DNA from: Flavobacteriaceae bacterium
Lineage (GTDB): Bacteria; Bacteroidota; Bacteroidia; Flavobacteriales; Flavobacteriaceae
Length of the DNA stretch: 37,335 nt
NCBI GenBank assembly: GCA_013042825.1
Contig: JABDPL010000250.1
Coordinates: forward strand, 1-37,335
Direction of reading: 5' to 3'
Positions 1 through 10,843 of the stretch are shown here, piece after piece. Made by a program: the position numbers and the translations under genes. The notes under the pieces were generated by a model. The model did no database searches and was not told where the DNA came from. It worked only from the letters and a program-made list of their open reading frames with translations. How positions within the stretch are numbered: the stretch's first letter is position 1; every line of letters begins with the position of its first letter.

Positions 1-886
1 GGGTGATCCCGTAAACAGGGAAAAGAGCGAACATAAGCATCCGGCCGACAATGGCATAGGCGGTTACCGAAGTTTCTCCTCCGAAATCATAGAGAATATT
101 GTTCATAAGGAGGTAGGTAATACTAACCGTAGCCTGACGGGACATTGTAACAAAGCCCAGTGAAGCGATCTCTTTAACTATTTTTCGCTCCAGTACGAAG
201 TGCTCTAATCCGATCTTAAGTTCTGAATGCTTTGAAAGGAAATACCACAAGATGAACAGAAAACAAAGCAGGTAGGACCCCGTTGTTGCCCAGGCCGCGC
301 CATGCATACCAAAATCAAATACCTTTATCAATATTACATCCAGCACCAGATTGACAACTGATGGGATCAACATGGCATACATGGCAAATTTAGGCTTGCC
401 TTCCGCCCGGATGACCGTATTACCCATCATGCAGAGGGCTAACAGGGGAATGCCGTAAAGCACGATCTTATAATAGATCTTGGCAGGTTCGAAAATCGCT
501 CCCTTTCCCCCGAAAGCGGGAATTATTCCATCGATAAAATAAAGACCCACTAAAACCAGAAGGGTAGTTAATACGGTCGTAAGAGTGATCTGGTTTCCGA
601 AAGTCCGCAAGGCTTTTGGCTTCGCCTGTGCACCAAGTGCCCTTGAGATTACCGAAGATCCGCCAACGCCTATTGCCATCCCAAGCGCAGCGATAAAAAA
701 TGATACGGGTAATACCACATTTATGGCCGCAATAGCTATCGAGCCAATCCAGTTTCCTACAAAAATGGTATCGATCAGTATATTGAGGGACATTACAAGA
801 ATGCCAATTGAGGCTGGAACAGCTTGCTTAACCAGCAGACTTCCAATAGGTTGAATTCCCAGATCCTCAGAAGAGACTCGCGACAT
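1..886 (-). CDS. MATE family efflux transporter (C-terminal end truncated by window edge)
   Basis: Reverse-strand reading from ATG at 886 gives MSRVSSEDLGIQPIGSLLVKQAVPASIGILVMSLNILIDTIFVGNWIGSIAIAAINVVLPVSFFIAALGMAIGVGGSSVISRALG..., typical MatE; open to the window edge. Confidence 0.9.
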   Translation of the reverse strand, partial: MSRVSSEDLGIQPIGSLLVKQAVPASIGILVMSLNILIDTIFVGNWIGSIAIAAINVVLPVSFFIAALGMAIGVGGSSVISRALGAQAKPKALRTFGNQITLTTVLTTLLVLVGLYFIDGIIPAFGGKGAIFEPAKIYYKIVLYGIPLLALCMMGNTVIRAEGKPKFAMYAMLIPSVVNLVLDVILIKVFDFGMHGAAWATTGSYLLCFLFILWYFLSKHSELKIGLEHFVLERKIVKEIASLGFVTMSRQATVSITYLLMNNILYDFGGETSVTAYAIVGRMLMFALFPVYGIT

Positions 887-996
887 CAATGCTAATTTAT
901 GACCGCTCGAAGATAGTTAATTTAAGCGGGGCATTTATGCATTAATTAGGTATTCGCTTCAGGCTTTTATAACTTTAAGCATTAGACTTCAACGGC

Positions 997-2319
997 ATGT
1001 ATTTACCCCGGCTTCGGAATTTGTTTCCACTCCTTTTCTGTCTTTTTTCAGTTGTGATTTATGCACAGCAGGAGGATACATATTCCAAAGAAATACATAT
1101 TGCCGACAGTGTTGTTTTTTCAATAGAAAGACAGGTAGATTCAATCATGAATATGGGCATTGCGAAGGAGGCATTTCCGGGAGCCCAGCTTAAGGTTTGG
1201 CACAGGGGGCAGGAGATATTCCATAAGACTTATGGCTATCATACCTACGACAGCATTCGGCCCGTTGAAACCGAAGCGATTTACGATCTGGCATCGGTTA
1301 CAAAAATTGCAGGACCTCTTTTAGGCCTTATGAAATTATATGAGGAGGGCAAATTGGATCTCGATGCTCCTTTCAGCGACTACTGGAGATCCTGGAAGAA
1401 CAAAGCAGATAAGCAAGACATCACTTTAAGGGAATTGCTGGCGCATCAATCCGGATTGGACCCATACATCGCATTTTTGAATACGGTTGTGAGAAAAGAC
1501 CGCTTAAAAACCCGGTTTTTAAAGTCGAAGCCGAGCAAACGCTTTTCAAAGCGAGCTTACGATAAAATATATGTGAAAAATCGCTTCAATCGCAAGATGT
1601 TCCGCAACATTAAACGGCTAAAAGTAAATTCTGAAAAGACCTATGTTTATTCGGGAATTGCCTCGTTGTTGTATCCCGAATTGATAAAACAATTAAGCGG
1701 GCAATCCTATGAACAGTACTTGATACAAAACTTCTATGAGCCTCTGGGATGTGAGACCCTGGGCTTCAATCCATTGGAAAAAGATCTGGGCCCTATAGTT
1801 CCTACCGAGATCGATACTGTATTTCGTAAATCCCTGGTGCAAGGCTGGGTACATGACGAGAATGCAGCACTTCTCGGGGGAATATCAGGTAACGCAGGCT
1901 TATTTGGAACGGCAGATGATCTGGCAATTCTTATGCAAATGCTCCTTCAGAAAGGGGTTTATAAGGGCAGACGCTATTTGAAGGAATCAACTGTAGATGA
2001 ATTTATCAGGGTTCAATACCCGGAAAATGATAATCGCCGGGGGCTCGGTTTCGATAAACCCCTTATCGGTAACGACACCTTAACGATAAACGCATCTTAC
2101 CCGGCTCCTGTAGTTAGCCAGAAAAGTTTTGGACATAGCGGATTTACAGGCACTTTTGTCTGGGCTGATCCGGAGTTTGAACTTGTTTTTATCTTTTTAT
2201 CAAACCGGGTATATCCTGATCGCTCCCATAGAAACCTGTATAATCTGAATATTCGTCCGAGCTTACAGCGGGTGTTTTACAAGACACTTTTTGATGATTC
2301 CGATTTCATAAATAATTAG
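997..2319 (+). CDS. Serine hydrolase, beta-lactamase (class C/PBP4*) family, exported
   Basis: ORF 440 aa; signal peptide; SxxK in DLASVTKIAG, YSG motif (YVYSGIAS), HSG (FGHSGFTGT). Confidence 0.88.
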   Translation: MYLPRLRNLFPLLFCLFSVVIYAQQEDTYSKEIHIADSVVFSIERQVDSIMNMGIAKEAFPGAQLKVWHRGQEIFHKTYGYHTYDSIRPVETEAIYDLASVTKIAGPLLGLMKLYEEGKLDLDAPFSDYWRSWKNKADKQDITLRELLAHQSGLDPYIAFLNTVVRKDRLKTRFLKSKPSKRFSKRAYDKIYVKNRFNRKMFRNIKRLKVNSEKTYVYSGIASLLYPELIKQLSGQSYEQYLIQNFYEPLGCETLGFNPLEKDLGPIVPTEIDTVFRKSLVQGWVHDENAALLGGISGNAGLFGTADDLAILMQMLLQKGVYKGRRYLKESTVDEFIRVQYPENDNRRGLGFDKPLIGNDTLTINASYPAPVVSQKSFGHSGFTGTFVWADPEFELVFIFLSNRVYPDRSHRNLYNLNIRPSLQRVFYKTLFDDSDFINN

Positions 2320-2345
2320 TACTTTAGGCCCAATTAAATCGGACT

Positions 2346-3467
2346 ATGGGCCTGTTGATATTCTACGGAATTCTCTCCATTTTTTTCTCCTTTTTATGCT
2401 CGATCCTGGAAGCCGTCTTGTTAAGTGTCACACCCACTTTCATCAAGGTTAAAAAGAGTGAAGGAAAGGCATATGCCACCGCGCTTGAACATCTTAAGCA
2501 GGATGTAGATAAGCCACTAATAGCTATCCTTACCCTAAATACAATAGCTCATACAGTTGGGGCCATTCTTGTTGGGGTACAGGCTAAAGTAGCCTATGTG
2601 GATCTTTATGGCACAAGAACCCGAAGTGTCTTCGGAATTGAATTTACCGAGGATCTCATGGTTGGGGTTGTATCTACTGTGATGACGATTTTGATACTCG
2701 TTGCTTCGGAAATTATTCCGAAGACCATAGGGGCGAGTTATTGGAAACAACTGGCTAACCTCACTACAAAGAGTTTACATATCCTGATCTGGCCCTTAAA
2801 GTATAGCGGTATTCTCTGGATGCTGCAGCTCACTACCAGGTTAATAGGTGAAAAAGGACGCAAGGGAAGTGTTCTGAGCCGGGAAGATTTTTCGGCAATG
2901 GCTCAAATTGCCCATGATGAAGGTGTTTTTGAGGAAAGCGAGAGCAAGGTCATCAAGAATCTCATGTCATTTAAAGACGTCCCGGTTAAGGATATTATGA
3001 CGCCACGCACGGTGATGAAGATCGATGATGCGGCTCGTACAATCGAAGAATTCTTCCTTGAAAATACCAACCTTCGGTTCTCCCGTATTCCTGTTTTTGA
3101 GGAATCTTCTGATAATATCGTAGGACTGGTACTCAAGGATGACATCTTCAAGGAAATGGCTTTTGATAACGGGGATAAGAAATTGAGTGAGATCAAACGG
3201 GATATTCTCGTTACGAATCGTGAAACACCAATTCCCGTATTGTTTGAAGAACTTGTTCGTAACCGTAATCATATGGCTCTTGTCGTTGATGAATACGGAA
3301 CGGTAAACGGACTGGTAACCATGGAAGACGTTATAGAAACCCTGCTCGGGTTTGAGATCATGGATGAAAGCGATAATGTTGCCGACCTACAGCAATTCGC
3401 GAGGAAAAGCTGGGAGTCCAGGGCAAAGCGTCTTGGTATTATAGAAGATCAGTCCTCTGAGGATTAA
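2346..3467 (+). CDS. CNNM-domain/CBS-domain hemolysin-family transporter (CorC/TlyC-like)
   Basis: ORF 373 aa with N-terminal TM DUF21/CNNM region (SEIIPKTIGA) and a CBS pair (DIMTPRTVM..., VVDEYGTVNGLVTMEDVIE). Confidence 0.9.
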   Translation: MGLLIFYGILSIFFSFLCSILEAVLLSVTPTFIKVKKSEGKAYATALEHLKQDVDKPLIAILTLNTIAHTVGAILVGVQAKVAYVDLYGTRTRSVFGIEFTEDLMVGVVSTVMTILILVASEIIPKTIGASYWKQLANLTTKSLHILIWPLKYSGILWMLQLTTRLIGEKGRKGSVLSREDFSAMAQIAHDEGVFEESESKVIKNLMSFKDVPVKDIMTPRTVMKIDDAARTIEEFFLENTNLRFSRIPVFEESSDNIVGLVLKDDIFKEMAFDNGDKKLSEIKRDILVTNRETPIPVLFEELVRNRNHMALVVDEYGTVNGLVTMEDVIETLLGFEIMDESDNVADLQQFARKSWESRAKRLGIIEDQSSED

Positions 3468-3937
3468 TGGAAAGCTGTGTAATACAAACCCCCCTCGGTT
3501 CAACAACCATTACCGGAAATATCAACGGTATTTCCTCGGTTTCTCTTTCAGATAAATCGTTGGAGGAAACTGTCATCCCCGAATCGCTAAAAGCTTGTGT
3601 TCAGCAATTAGGTGAATATTTTCAAGGTACGCGTCATGAATTCGAGCTCAAGCTAAATCCGGAAGGAACAGATTTTCAGAAACGAGTGTGGAAAGCCCTG
3701 CTGCAGGTGCCCTATGGTAAAACAAAAACCTATCTCGAATTAAGCAGGACCATAGGCGATGCAAAGGCCATAAGAGCGGTCGCTGCTGCTAATGGAAAAA
3801 ATCCGCTTTGGATTATAGTTCCCTGTCATCGAATCATTGGAAGCGATGGCTCCCTGGTGGGTTATGCCGGGGGCCTTGGACGAAAAAAATGGCTTCTGAA
3901 CCATGAAAGCGCGGTCAGGCAGGTTTCCCTATTCTGA
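3467..3937 (+). CDS. ogt: Methylated-DNA--[protein]-cysteine S-methyltransferase
   Basis: ORF 156 aa with the active-site motif IVPCHRIIGSDGSLVGYAGGLGRKKWLL. Confidence 0.95.
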   Translation: MESCVIQTPLGSTTITGNINGISSVSLSDKSLEETVIPESLKACVQQLGEYFQGTRHEFELKLNPEGTDFQKRVWKALLQVPYGKTKTYLELSRTIGDAKAIRAVAAANGKNPLWIIVPCHRIIGSDGSLVGYAGGLGRKKWLLNHESAVRQVSLF

Positions 3938-3969
3938 TGGAACCACTTTTAATTTTAGAGAATATTTTC

Positions 3970-3977
3970 TATATTTG
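3970..3977 (+). promoter_or_regulatory. Bacteroidota-type -7 box TATATTTG upstream of the 3989 CDS
   Basis: Exact match to TAnnTTTG, 11 nt before the ATG. Confidence 0.5.
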
Positions 3978-3988
3978 AATGATAGTCT

Positions 3989-5143
3989 ATGAAAACCTTA
4001 AAAAAGACATTAAAGTATCTATTGATTTTTATAGCATTTCTGGTTGTTACGCTCTATGTATTCGACTATGATTATATGCTTAAAGCCTTGCGTACCATTT
4101 ACTTTCAGGGACATACAACAGCCTACCTGGAGGATTATAAGGAATTTGATAATGATACCGTTCAAGCCGGCATAAGGCAAGCCTGGCCGCTTCATGCAGA
4201 TTATAATACAATTGAAGCGACCGAAACCTTGACCGATTGGCACGAGCGCCTGGGGACTACGGCATTTCTTGTATTAAAAAATGACAGCATTTGGTATGAA
4301 AAATACTTTGATGGTTTTGACAGAAATTCCAGGAGTAATTCCTTTTCCGTTGCGAAAAGTATGGTGAGTGCCATGCTGGGCAAAGCCATCATGCAGGGCA
4401 GGATCAAAAGTCTTGATCAGCCAGTTGGCGATTTCTTTCCGGAGTTCGCGAACGGACTCGGGGCTGAACTTACCGTCGGGGACTTATCCTCAATGGCTTC
4501 CGGACTCAAGTGGGATGAGGCGTATTACTCCCCTTTCTCAATAACCACACGGGCATATTTTTACGACGATCTGAAGTCGATGATGCTCGGACTGGAAGTG
4601 GTTGAACAACCCGGAATGTCGTATAAATATTTAAGCGGGAACACCCAGCTTCTCGGGATGGTGATTGAGAAAGCAACCGGCCAATCCCTTTCGGAATACC
4701 TCAGCGAGTCCTTCTGGAAACCCATGGGTGCCTCGGCCGACGCCTTCTGGCAGGTAGACAGTGAAGAGAATAACCTTGAAAAAGCATATTGCTGTCTTGC
4801 GAGCAATGCCAGGGATTTTGCCCGATTCGGTAAGCTCTACAAAGATCATGGCAGATGGAACGGGGAACAGTTGTTGGATTCGGCCTTTGTTGCCAGGTCA
4901 GTCAGGCCCAGATTCACAGAAAGCCCTCAATATGGCTATGGCTGGTGGCTTTTGAATCACTTGAATAAGAGCTTCTTTATGATGCGGGGTCACTTAGGCC
5001 AATATATTATCGTACAACCAGAGGATAACGTAATCATCGTCCGCTTGGGTCATAAGAATGCCAAAGGACCTGATCCCACAGTGAAATTCTCAGACGATAT
5101 CTACGCTTATATCGAAGAGGCATACAAGATGCTTTCCCCATGA
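3989..5143 (+). CDS. Serine hydrolase, beta-lactamase family
   Basis: ORF 384 aa; SFSVAKSMVS (SxxK), YKYLSGNTQLLG, RGHLGQ; N-terminal TM. Confidence 0.88.
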   Translation: MKTLKKTLKYLLIFIAFLVVTLYVFDYDYMLKALRTIYFQGHTTAYLEDYKEFDNDTVQAGIRQAWPLHADYNTIEATETLTDWHERLGTTAFLVLKNDSIWYEKYFDGFDRNSRSNSFSVAKSMVSAMLGKAIMQGRIKSLDQPVGDFFPEFANGLGAELTVGDLSSMASGLKWDEAYYSPFSITTRAYFYDDLKSMMLGLEVVEQPGMSYKYLSGNTQLLGMVIEKATGQSLSEYLSESFWKPMGASADAFWQVDSEENNLEKAYCCLASNARDFARFGKLYKDHGRWNGEQLLDSAFVARSVRPRFTESPQYGYGWWLLNHLNKSFFMMRGHLGQYIIVQPEDNVIIVRLGHKNAKGPDPTVKFSDDIYAYIEEAYKMLSP

Positions 5144-5853
5144 TAAAACGATTGAAACTTCAAGACATTCTGTTCCTCGATATTGAGACCGTTCCCGAAG
5201 TTGAAAATTATGATCAGCTCGATTCGGAAAAACAGCAATTATGGGAGCTCAAGTCGAAATATCAGCGAAAAGAAGAATTCACCGCAGAAGAGTTTTACGA
5301 CCGGGCGGGAATTTGGGCAGAATTCGGAAGGATCGTCTGTATTTCTGTCGGATTTTTTTCTCATGCATATGGAGAACGGGAATTTCGTGTCAAGTCTTTT
5401 ACAGGAGACGAAGCTGAAATCCTCGAAGCCTTCAAAGAGCTTCTGACATCTCATTTTAACAGACCACAACACCTCCTCTGTGCGCATAACGGGAAAGAAT
5501 TCGACTTTCCTTACATGGCGCGTCGAATGATCATACACAATATTGAACTTCCATTGAAACTGAGCTTATTTGGCAAGAAACCCTGGGAAGTTCCGCATCT
5601 CGATACCCTGGAAATGTGGAAATTCGGAGATTATAAAACCTTCACATCCCTTAAGTTACTTACCCATGTGCTTGGTATTCCATCTCCAAAGGATGATATC
5701 GATGGTAGTGACATATACCGGGTTTTCTATGAAGAAGGAGACATTAAACGCATCAGCGAATATTGTGAGCGTGATACCATTGCCGTTGCCCAGGTCCTGT
5801 TGCGTTTTCGTGGTGAACCGCTTCTTAAAGAAGATGAGATCGTAACCTTATAG
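5140..5853 (+). CDS. Predicted 3'-5' exonuclease (DNA polymerase B exonuclease-like, RNase H fold)
   Basis: ORF 237 aa; DILFLDIETVPEV (DxE), CAHNGKEFDFPYMARR, YCERDTIAVAQVLLRF; 4-bp ATGA overlap with the upstream CDS. Confidence 0.88.
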   Translation: MIKRLKLQDILFLDIETVPEVENYDQLDSEKQQLWELKSKYQRKEEFTAEEFYDRAGIWAEFGRIVCISVGFFSHAYGEREFRVKSFTGDEAEILEAFKELLTSHFNRPQHLLCAHNGKEFDFPYMARRMIIHNIELPLKLSLFGKKPWEVPHLDTLEMWKFGDYKTFTSLKLLTHVLGIPSPKDDIDGSDIYRVFYEEGDIKRISEYCERDTIAVAQVLLRFRGEPLLKEDEIVTL

Positions 5854-5855
5854 AA

Positions 5856-5881
5856 AAAGCCCGGATAATTCTCCGGGCTTT
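5856..5881. terminator. Bidirectional intrinsic terminator between convergent genes
   Basis: AAAGCCCGGA-TAATTC-TCCGGGCTTT perfect 10-bp stem with flanking A/T tracts. Confidence 0.9.
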
Positions 5882-5904
5882 CCATTTTAATAATTCAACC
5901 AATC

Positions 5905-8900
5905 TTACTGACGTATGAAGCGTTTCATCATAACTTCGTCACCATCATCCAATTCGATGAAATAGACACCTGATCGAAGATTGGACACATCTACCTGATC
6001 GTTACTCAGTTCTCCCTGTCGAATCGTTTGTCCGAGCATATCCACGAGACGATATTTCACACCTTCGGAATTCATAAGTTTTACATGAAGTACCTTTCCT
6101 GAAACCGGGTTCGGATATATCGTAAAATCACCTTCTTCAAGAGATTCGATAGTTTGAGAGGAGCCTCCTCCAAGAGCTGTTATTCCATCCTTAGATTTAG
6201 CAACAGAACCGCTAATACCTGTTCTGGTCACCTGGTCGATATAGATCTGGTCCTGATTGCTTGAGGCATCGCACTGGAACCGGAAGCCGGAGTTGGTTGC
6301 AAAGTTATATTGCGTCGCATCCAGGGTAACCGTAGCCGTAAAGAACGACCCGTTTGTAAAGCTCGATCCGCTTATATAAGTAGCTACGGTGGTCCAGGTC
6401 GAACCATTGAAGAACCTCAACCAGAAATCCTCACCATTCTCCATACTGTTAGGATAGAAGAAGAACTCCACTTCAACCTGATCGTATGAGGTCAGGTTCA
6501 CATTCGACAAGGTCATAGCCGATGACGTTCCTGAATTGTCCCTGAGCCTTATAGAATAAATGCCTTCATAGGAGTTACTTGAATTTACACGTGCACAGTC
6601 ACCTCCACCGTCTGACCAGCCGTCCCAGCCGGTCTCAAAGAAGCCTTGACTGAGAATCACACTAGTTGTAGTACATGGCGCACAGAAACTTCCACCGCAA
6701 TCTACCCCTTCCTCATCACCGTTCTGCTCACCGTCATCACATGTTGGTGGTGCGGGATCTGACAGATCAATGTTATCTATCGCAATATCAGCCTGCCAGG
6801 TGCCTCCTGTGATACGATTGAATCGCAGTTGAATAGCCGAACCGGCATAAGCGCTAAGATTTATACTAACACTTAACCAGATATTCCCCTGATTTCCCGT
6901 CTGGCTCCATAGCGATGACCAGTTTGCACCTTCGTCGGTACTCACTTCCAACGCAATGCTTCCCATATCGGAGGAGCCAAACATATGGTAATCGAAATTG
7001 AACTCCGGATTTGTGAGTCCGCCAAGATCAAAACATGGAGAGTTGATTATCGCCTGTTTGTTCGGATAACCGGTATTATTGCCTGAGGCTTCGACGTAGA
7101 TATAATATGTACCTTCTGAAGCCGATTCCGGTCCGGTATTATTCGATTGGGTGCCACCGGCATCCACTGTCCAATCCAAGTCATCGGCCGTGGACTGGGT
7201 CCAGGCACCGATCGTATTCTCAAAACCTTCAGTATACGGATAACTTGTAATACCCCCGCTACATCCTGAGGACGGCTCTGTTACATTGACAGTTCTGATT
7301 ACCTGGGTAGCGGCATTTCCAGATGAATCACTAACATCATAGGTCACAATATAAGTACCTGCTGTATTGGTATCAACCACATCTCCACCAATAACAATAC
7401 TAGCGGAGATATCACCGTCCACGTTATCGGTTGCGGTTGCTCCCTGTTCGATATAGGTATCACCCACATTCAGATTAACTACTGAAGGGCCGATCAATGT
7501 GATCACCGGTGGAGTAGTGTCTGCGTTTACATTAACCGTTCTTGTAACCTCAGTAGCCGCATTGCCCGCCGCATCGCTTACATTATAGGTAACCACATAA
7601 GTGCCTGCCGTATTGGTGTCAACCACATCTCCACCAATAACAATATTAGCAGAGATGTCACCGTCCACATTATCGGTTGCGGTTGCTCCCTGTTCGATAT
7701 AGGTATCCCCTATATTCAGATTAAGCACTGAAGGGCCGATAAGCGTGATGACCGGTGGTGTAGTATCCGGATTTACATTAACCGTTCTTATGACTTCCGT
7801 GGCGGCGTTACCCGCTGCATCGCTTACATTATAGGTAACCAAATAGGTGCCTACTGTATTCGTATCAACAGTATCGCCTCCGATAACAATGTTGGCTGAT
7901 ATATCGCCATCCACATTATCGGTAGCAGTCGCGCCTTGTTCGGTGTAGGTGTCACCGACGGTCAGATCGATTACCGAACTTCCGATCAAGGTGATTACCG
8001 GTGGCGTTGTATCAGGACCTGTTCCTTCAATTATGACCGTATAATCCTCAACCTCACCGTAGGTGAAAGTCTCACAGGCGGTTGGTATACCGTTATACTT
8101 CATCGATACCCGCATTCTTGTAGAGTTCTCTACAGCCCCCGCAGGTATAGTGAAATTACCACTTACCGGGGTTGCAGTTGTGGCCGCCCGGGTGAAAACC
8201 TGCTCTCCTGCATCGGAGAAATCACCATCCCGGTTGTAGTCTATCCATACCGAATAGCCTTCAGCATAAATAGTACCCGTCCATGTAGGCGTGATCGTGA
8301 TCGTATACTGGCTGCCCTTTGTAAGGGTGGTCGAGATATTGGTAAAATCGGTGTAAAACTGAGCGCCCGAGGAATTATCAATAGTATTTAACTGTACCCG
8401 GCCGATGTACTCATCATTCACATTGGTACTCGCCGATGTACAATAGTTCAATGGAACATCTGTGGTGGTGAACGTAATCGGACTGCTGTAAGCCGATGTT
8501 GAACTATCAGGACACTTGCTTCTAACCTGTGCTTCGTACTGGGTGAGTGGAGTTAAACCATTAAGCACTTGTGAAACTCCTGATATATCAAATACATCGA
8601 TCCAGTTTTGAGCTCCCAGCTCACGGTACTGAAGATCATAAGTGGCCCCTGCAACGGCATCCCAGCCTAAGGTAGCTGTATCAGCGCCAACACTGGATGT
8701 AGCGAGTCCGGTTGGCACTAAAGCTGTACATGGAACCTGACCTGAAATCGTGAAATCGGTATTTGAAATATCAAAGAAGATATTTCCGGAACCTCTCACC
8801 ATAAGTCTGCATTGGGTGCTCTGATTGTTTGGAACCAGAATATCATGAGAGCCATCGTTGGCTACCCCTGAGGCTACCGCTACCGGATACGTATTACCTC

Positions 8901-10662
8901 CGTCTGTTGATAAGAATATATCCACGGTGGAAGCATTAACCCCATTTCCGGTTGTTCCTGCAACATCCCAGGTCACGGTTTGAGTTGAGCCGGCGCTCCA
9001 GTTCACGGCGGTATTCGGTGAAGTGAGAACGAAAGGTCCGGCTGTTCCACTTACCGAAACAACCATATTATCACTGTTATTGGTACCGCCACCAGCCACA
9101 TTGTCCCGAACCGTTAAACGGAAATTCAGGGTTCGGGCTACATTTGGCACGGCCTCCCAGGTCCATGCGGTCTGACCGGCTTTTATCGTCTCCAGCCTCG
9201 GAAAATACCGGTTGTTTTCGGTGGTTGGATTGTAGGTTCGAAAAGCAACACCGCTTGTATTATTAACACTTGGATAGGTAGTGGCCGCGTTGTTCTCATC
9301 AAATTGCTCCCAGCAATAGGTGAGAACATCTCCCGGGTCAGCATCAGTTGCCGTGCCTTCCAGCACAAACGGAGTTCCTCTGGGAATGGTGTAATTATTC
9401 CCTGCATTAACAACAGGAACAGCATTACCAGTTGCGGTATTGCTTTGGCAACTGGTCCCTTTAATATAGTTTGTTACTTGTTGGATTGAAATCCCATGGA
9501 AGTAGGGATCGACCTGTGGCTGAACATCGGTCGCCCCTGTTATCCCCGCATAACTCATAATAGTCGATCCGCTTCCGGGTTCCATTTGTGCATTGGTGCC
9601 TTCGTTCCCACCGAAGGTCCAGGTATGGTTTGCTCCAAACTGATGACCCATTTCATGTGCCACATAATCCACATCGAAGAAATCGCCTTCAGGTACAGTA
9701 GCAGATGTCCATCCACTACCCTTCTGATTATTGACACAGACGCATCCGATACATCCGGCATTACCATTATTCTGAAGGTTGGCAAACAAATGTCCAATAT
9801 CATAATTCGCTTCCCCTATCACGCTGGTAAGTGTAGACTGCAACTGGCTGTTATAATTGGATGTGGTATTGCCATAAGGATCGTTGGACGGATTTGTATA
9901 AATCACATCGTCAGTGTTGGCAATAAGGATCATGGTAACATTAAAGTCCACTTCAAAAATTCCGTTCACTCTGGTCATTGTGGTATTTATTGCCGATAAG
10001 GCCAGTGCTTTTGTGCCACCGTGATACTGAGTATATTCCCCGGTAGCTGAAACAGCCAGCCTGTAGGTCCGAAGGAATCCGTCATCGGCATTTTTATATT
10101 GAGCAGATCCATCCATAGCTTTATTCATGGCCGTGGTCACCTCACATTCAAATGCATCGGCAGGACTCAGGCTATCATTCTTTTCATATACAATATAGCC
10201 CTGGAGATCGACCGTGTAGGGTTCGATAAATTCGGCCTTGCGGTCGGCTGATAATTTCATACTCGATAATCCTAGCGGCGATATGCTAAACCTGATTACG
10301 GAGGCCGGGTCGTCGACCCCGCGGCCCACATAAGATTGAATTTCGGGATACTTTGCTGCCAGTTCAGGATGAAGGACCGCTGCCTTTAAAATCCTGAAAT
10401 TTTCAAAATCACCGTCGGAATTGGGAAAAGGAATGACAACCTTGGATATGCCACTGAATTCTCCGCGTGTTGGTGCCTGATCAACCAGATCTATCATAGC
10501 TGATAAATCAAGTGAATAGGTCAGATTTTTAGGTAGATTCTGTTTACTTGCTTTTACATTTTCCGGGCCGGAAGGAGATATTCTCTGCCAGATCGAATTG
10601 CTTTGCGACCATGCCGTATTGCATAGCAACAAAAATACTAGAGGGATTAGTTTGATTTTCAT
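5905..10662 (-). CDS. Secreted reprolysin-like zinc metalloprotease with FN3, GEVED, three DUF5011-like Ig repeats, Cys-rich linker, and T9SS type A sorting domain
   Basis: ORF 1585 aa; signal peptide; [13 protein letters not shown] (HExxHxxGxxH); GEVEDYTV; three [11 protein letters not shown]... repeats; C-terminal [12 protein letters not shown]...[21 protein letters not shown]. Confidence 0.93.
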   Translation of the reverse strand: MKIKLIPLVFLLLCNTAWSQSNSIWQRISPSGPENVKASKQNLPKNLTYSLDLSAMIDLVDQAPTRGEFSGISKVVIPFPNSDGDFENFRILKAAVLHPELAAKYPEIQSYVGRGVDDPASVIRFSISPLGLSSMKLSADRKAEFIEPYTVDLQGYIVYEKNDSLSPADAFECEVTTAMNKAMDGSAQYKNADDGFLRTYRLAVSATGEYTQYHGGTKALALSAINTTMTRVNGIFEVDFNVTMILIANTDDVIYTNPSNDPYGNTTSNYNSQLQSTLTSVIGEANYDIGHLFANLQNNGNAGCIGCVCVNNQKGSGWTSATVPEGDFFDVDYVAHEMGHQFGANHTWTFGGNEGTNAQMEPGSGSTIMSYAGITGATDVQPQVDPYFHGISIQQVTNYIKGTSCQSNTATGNAVPVVNAGNNYTIPRGTPFVLEGTATDADPGDVLTYCWEQFDENNAATTYPSVNNTSGVAFRTYNPTTENNRYFPRLETIKAGQTAWTWEAVPNVARTLNFRLTVRDNVAGGGTNNSDNMVVSVSGTAGPFVLTSPNTAVNWSAGSTQTVTWDVAGTTGNGVNASTVDIFLSTDGGNTYPVAVASGVANDGSHDILVPNNQSTQCRLMVRGSGNIFFDISNTDFTISGQVPCTALVPTGLATSSVGADTATLGWDAVAGATYDLQYRELGAQNWIDVFDISGVSQVLNGLTPLTQYEAQVRSKCPDSSTSAYSSPITFTTTDVPLNYCTSASTNVNDEYIGRVQLNTIDNSSGAQFYTDFTNISTTLTKGSQYTITITPTWTGTIYAEGYSVWIDYNRDGDFSDAGEQVFTRAATTATPVSGNFTIPAGAVENSTRMRVSMKYNGIPTACETFTYGEVEDYTVIIEGTGPDTTPPVITLIGSSVIDLTVGDTYTEQGATATDNVDGDISANIVIGGDTVDTNTVGTYLVTYNVSDAAGNAATEVIRTVNVNPDTTPPVITLIGPSVLNLNIGDTYIEQGATATDNVDGDISANIVIGGDVVDTNTAGTYVVTYNVSDAAGNAATEVTRTVNVNADTTPPVITLIGPSVVNLNVGDTYIEQGATATDNVDGDISASIVIGGDVVDTNTAGTYIVTYDVSDSSGNAATQVIRTVNVTEPSSGCSGGITSYPYTEGFENTIGAWTQSTADDLDWTVDAGGTQSNNTGPESASEGTYYIYVEASGNNTGYPNKQAIINSPCFDLGGLTNPEFNFDYHMFGSSDMGSIALEVSTDEGANWSSLWSQTGNQGNIWLSVSINLSAYAGSAIQLRFNRITGGTWQADIAIDNIDLSDPAPPTCDDGEQNGDEEGVDCGGSFCAPCTTTSVILSQGFFETGWDGWSDGGGDCARVNSSNSYEGIYSIRLRDNSGTSSAMTLSNVNLTSYDQVEVEFFFYPNSMENGEDFWLRFFNGSTWTTVATYISGSSFTNGSFFTATVTLDATQYNFATNSGFRFQCDASSNQDQIYIDQVTRTGISGSVAKSKDGITALGGGSSQTIESLEEGDFTIYPNPVSGKVLHVKLMNSEGVKYRLVDMLGQTIRQGELSNDQVDVSNLRSGVYFIELDDGDEVMMKRFIRQ
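7275..8012 (-). repeat. Three tandem 246-bp (82-aa) intragenic repeats encoding DUF5011-like domains
   Basis: The phase marker ttacatt(g/a)ac occurs at 7281, 7527 and 7773, exactly 246 bp apart; the protein shows three [11 protein letters not shown](S/P)SV...VNV units. Confidence 0.92.
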
Positions 10663-10843
10663 TACTTGTGATAATAAATTATTGTACTTATGTAGAAAGA
10701 CCTGAAATTAACTTATTTTCATGGTTCATATAGCAGAAGTTAAAAAGTTGTTAATAAGTAATGAACTTATGTAGGATTATATTTTCAAGTTCTATAACCT
10801 TTTACTCATACTAGCTGTCCTGAGGAAAATTAATCTTTAAAAA

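Noticed and set aside
585-854. 89-aa plus-strand ORF
   Set aside because: Antisense to the MATE transporter coding sequence.
7936-8391. 151-aa plus-strand ORF
   Set aside because: Antisense to the strongly supported 1585-aa metalloprotease; low-complexity artefact of its repetitive codons.
9496-9999. 167-aa plus-strand ORF
   Set aside because: Antisense to the metalloprotease catalytic domain; no recognisable domain.
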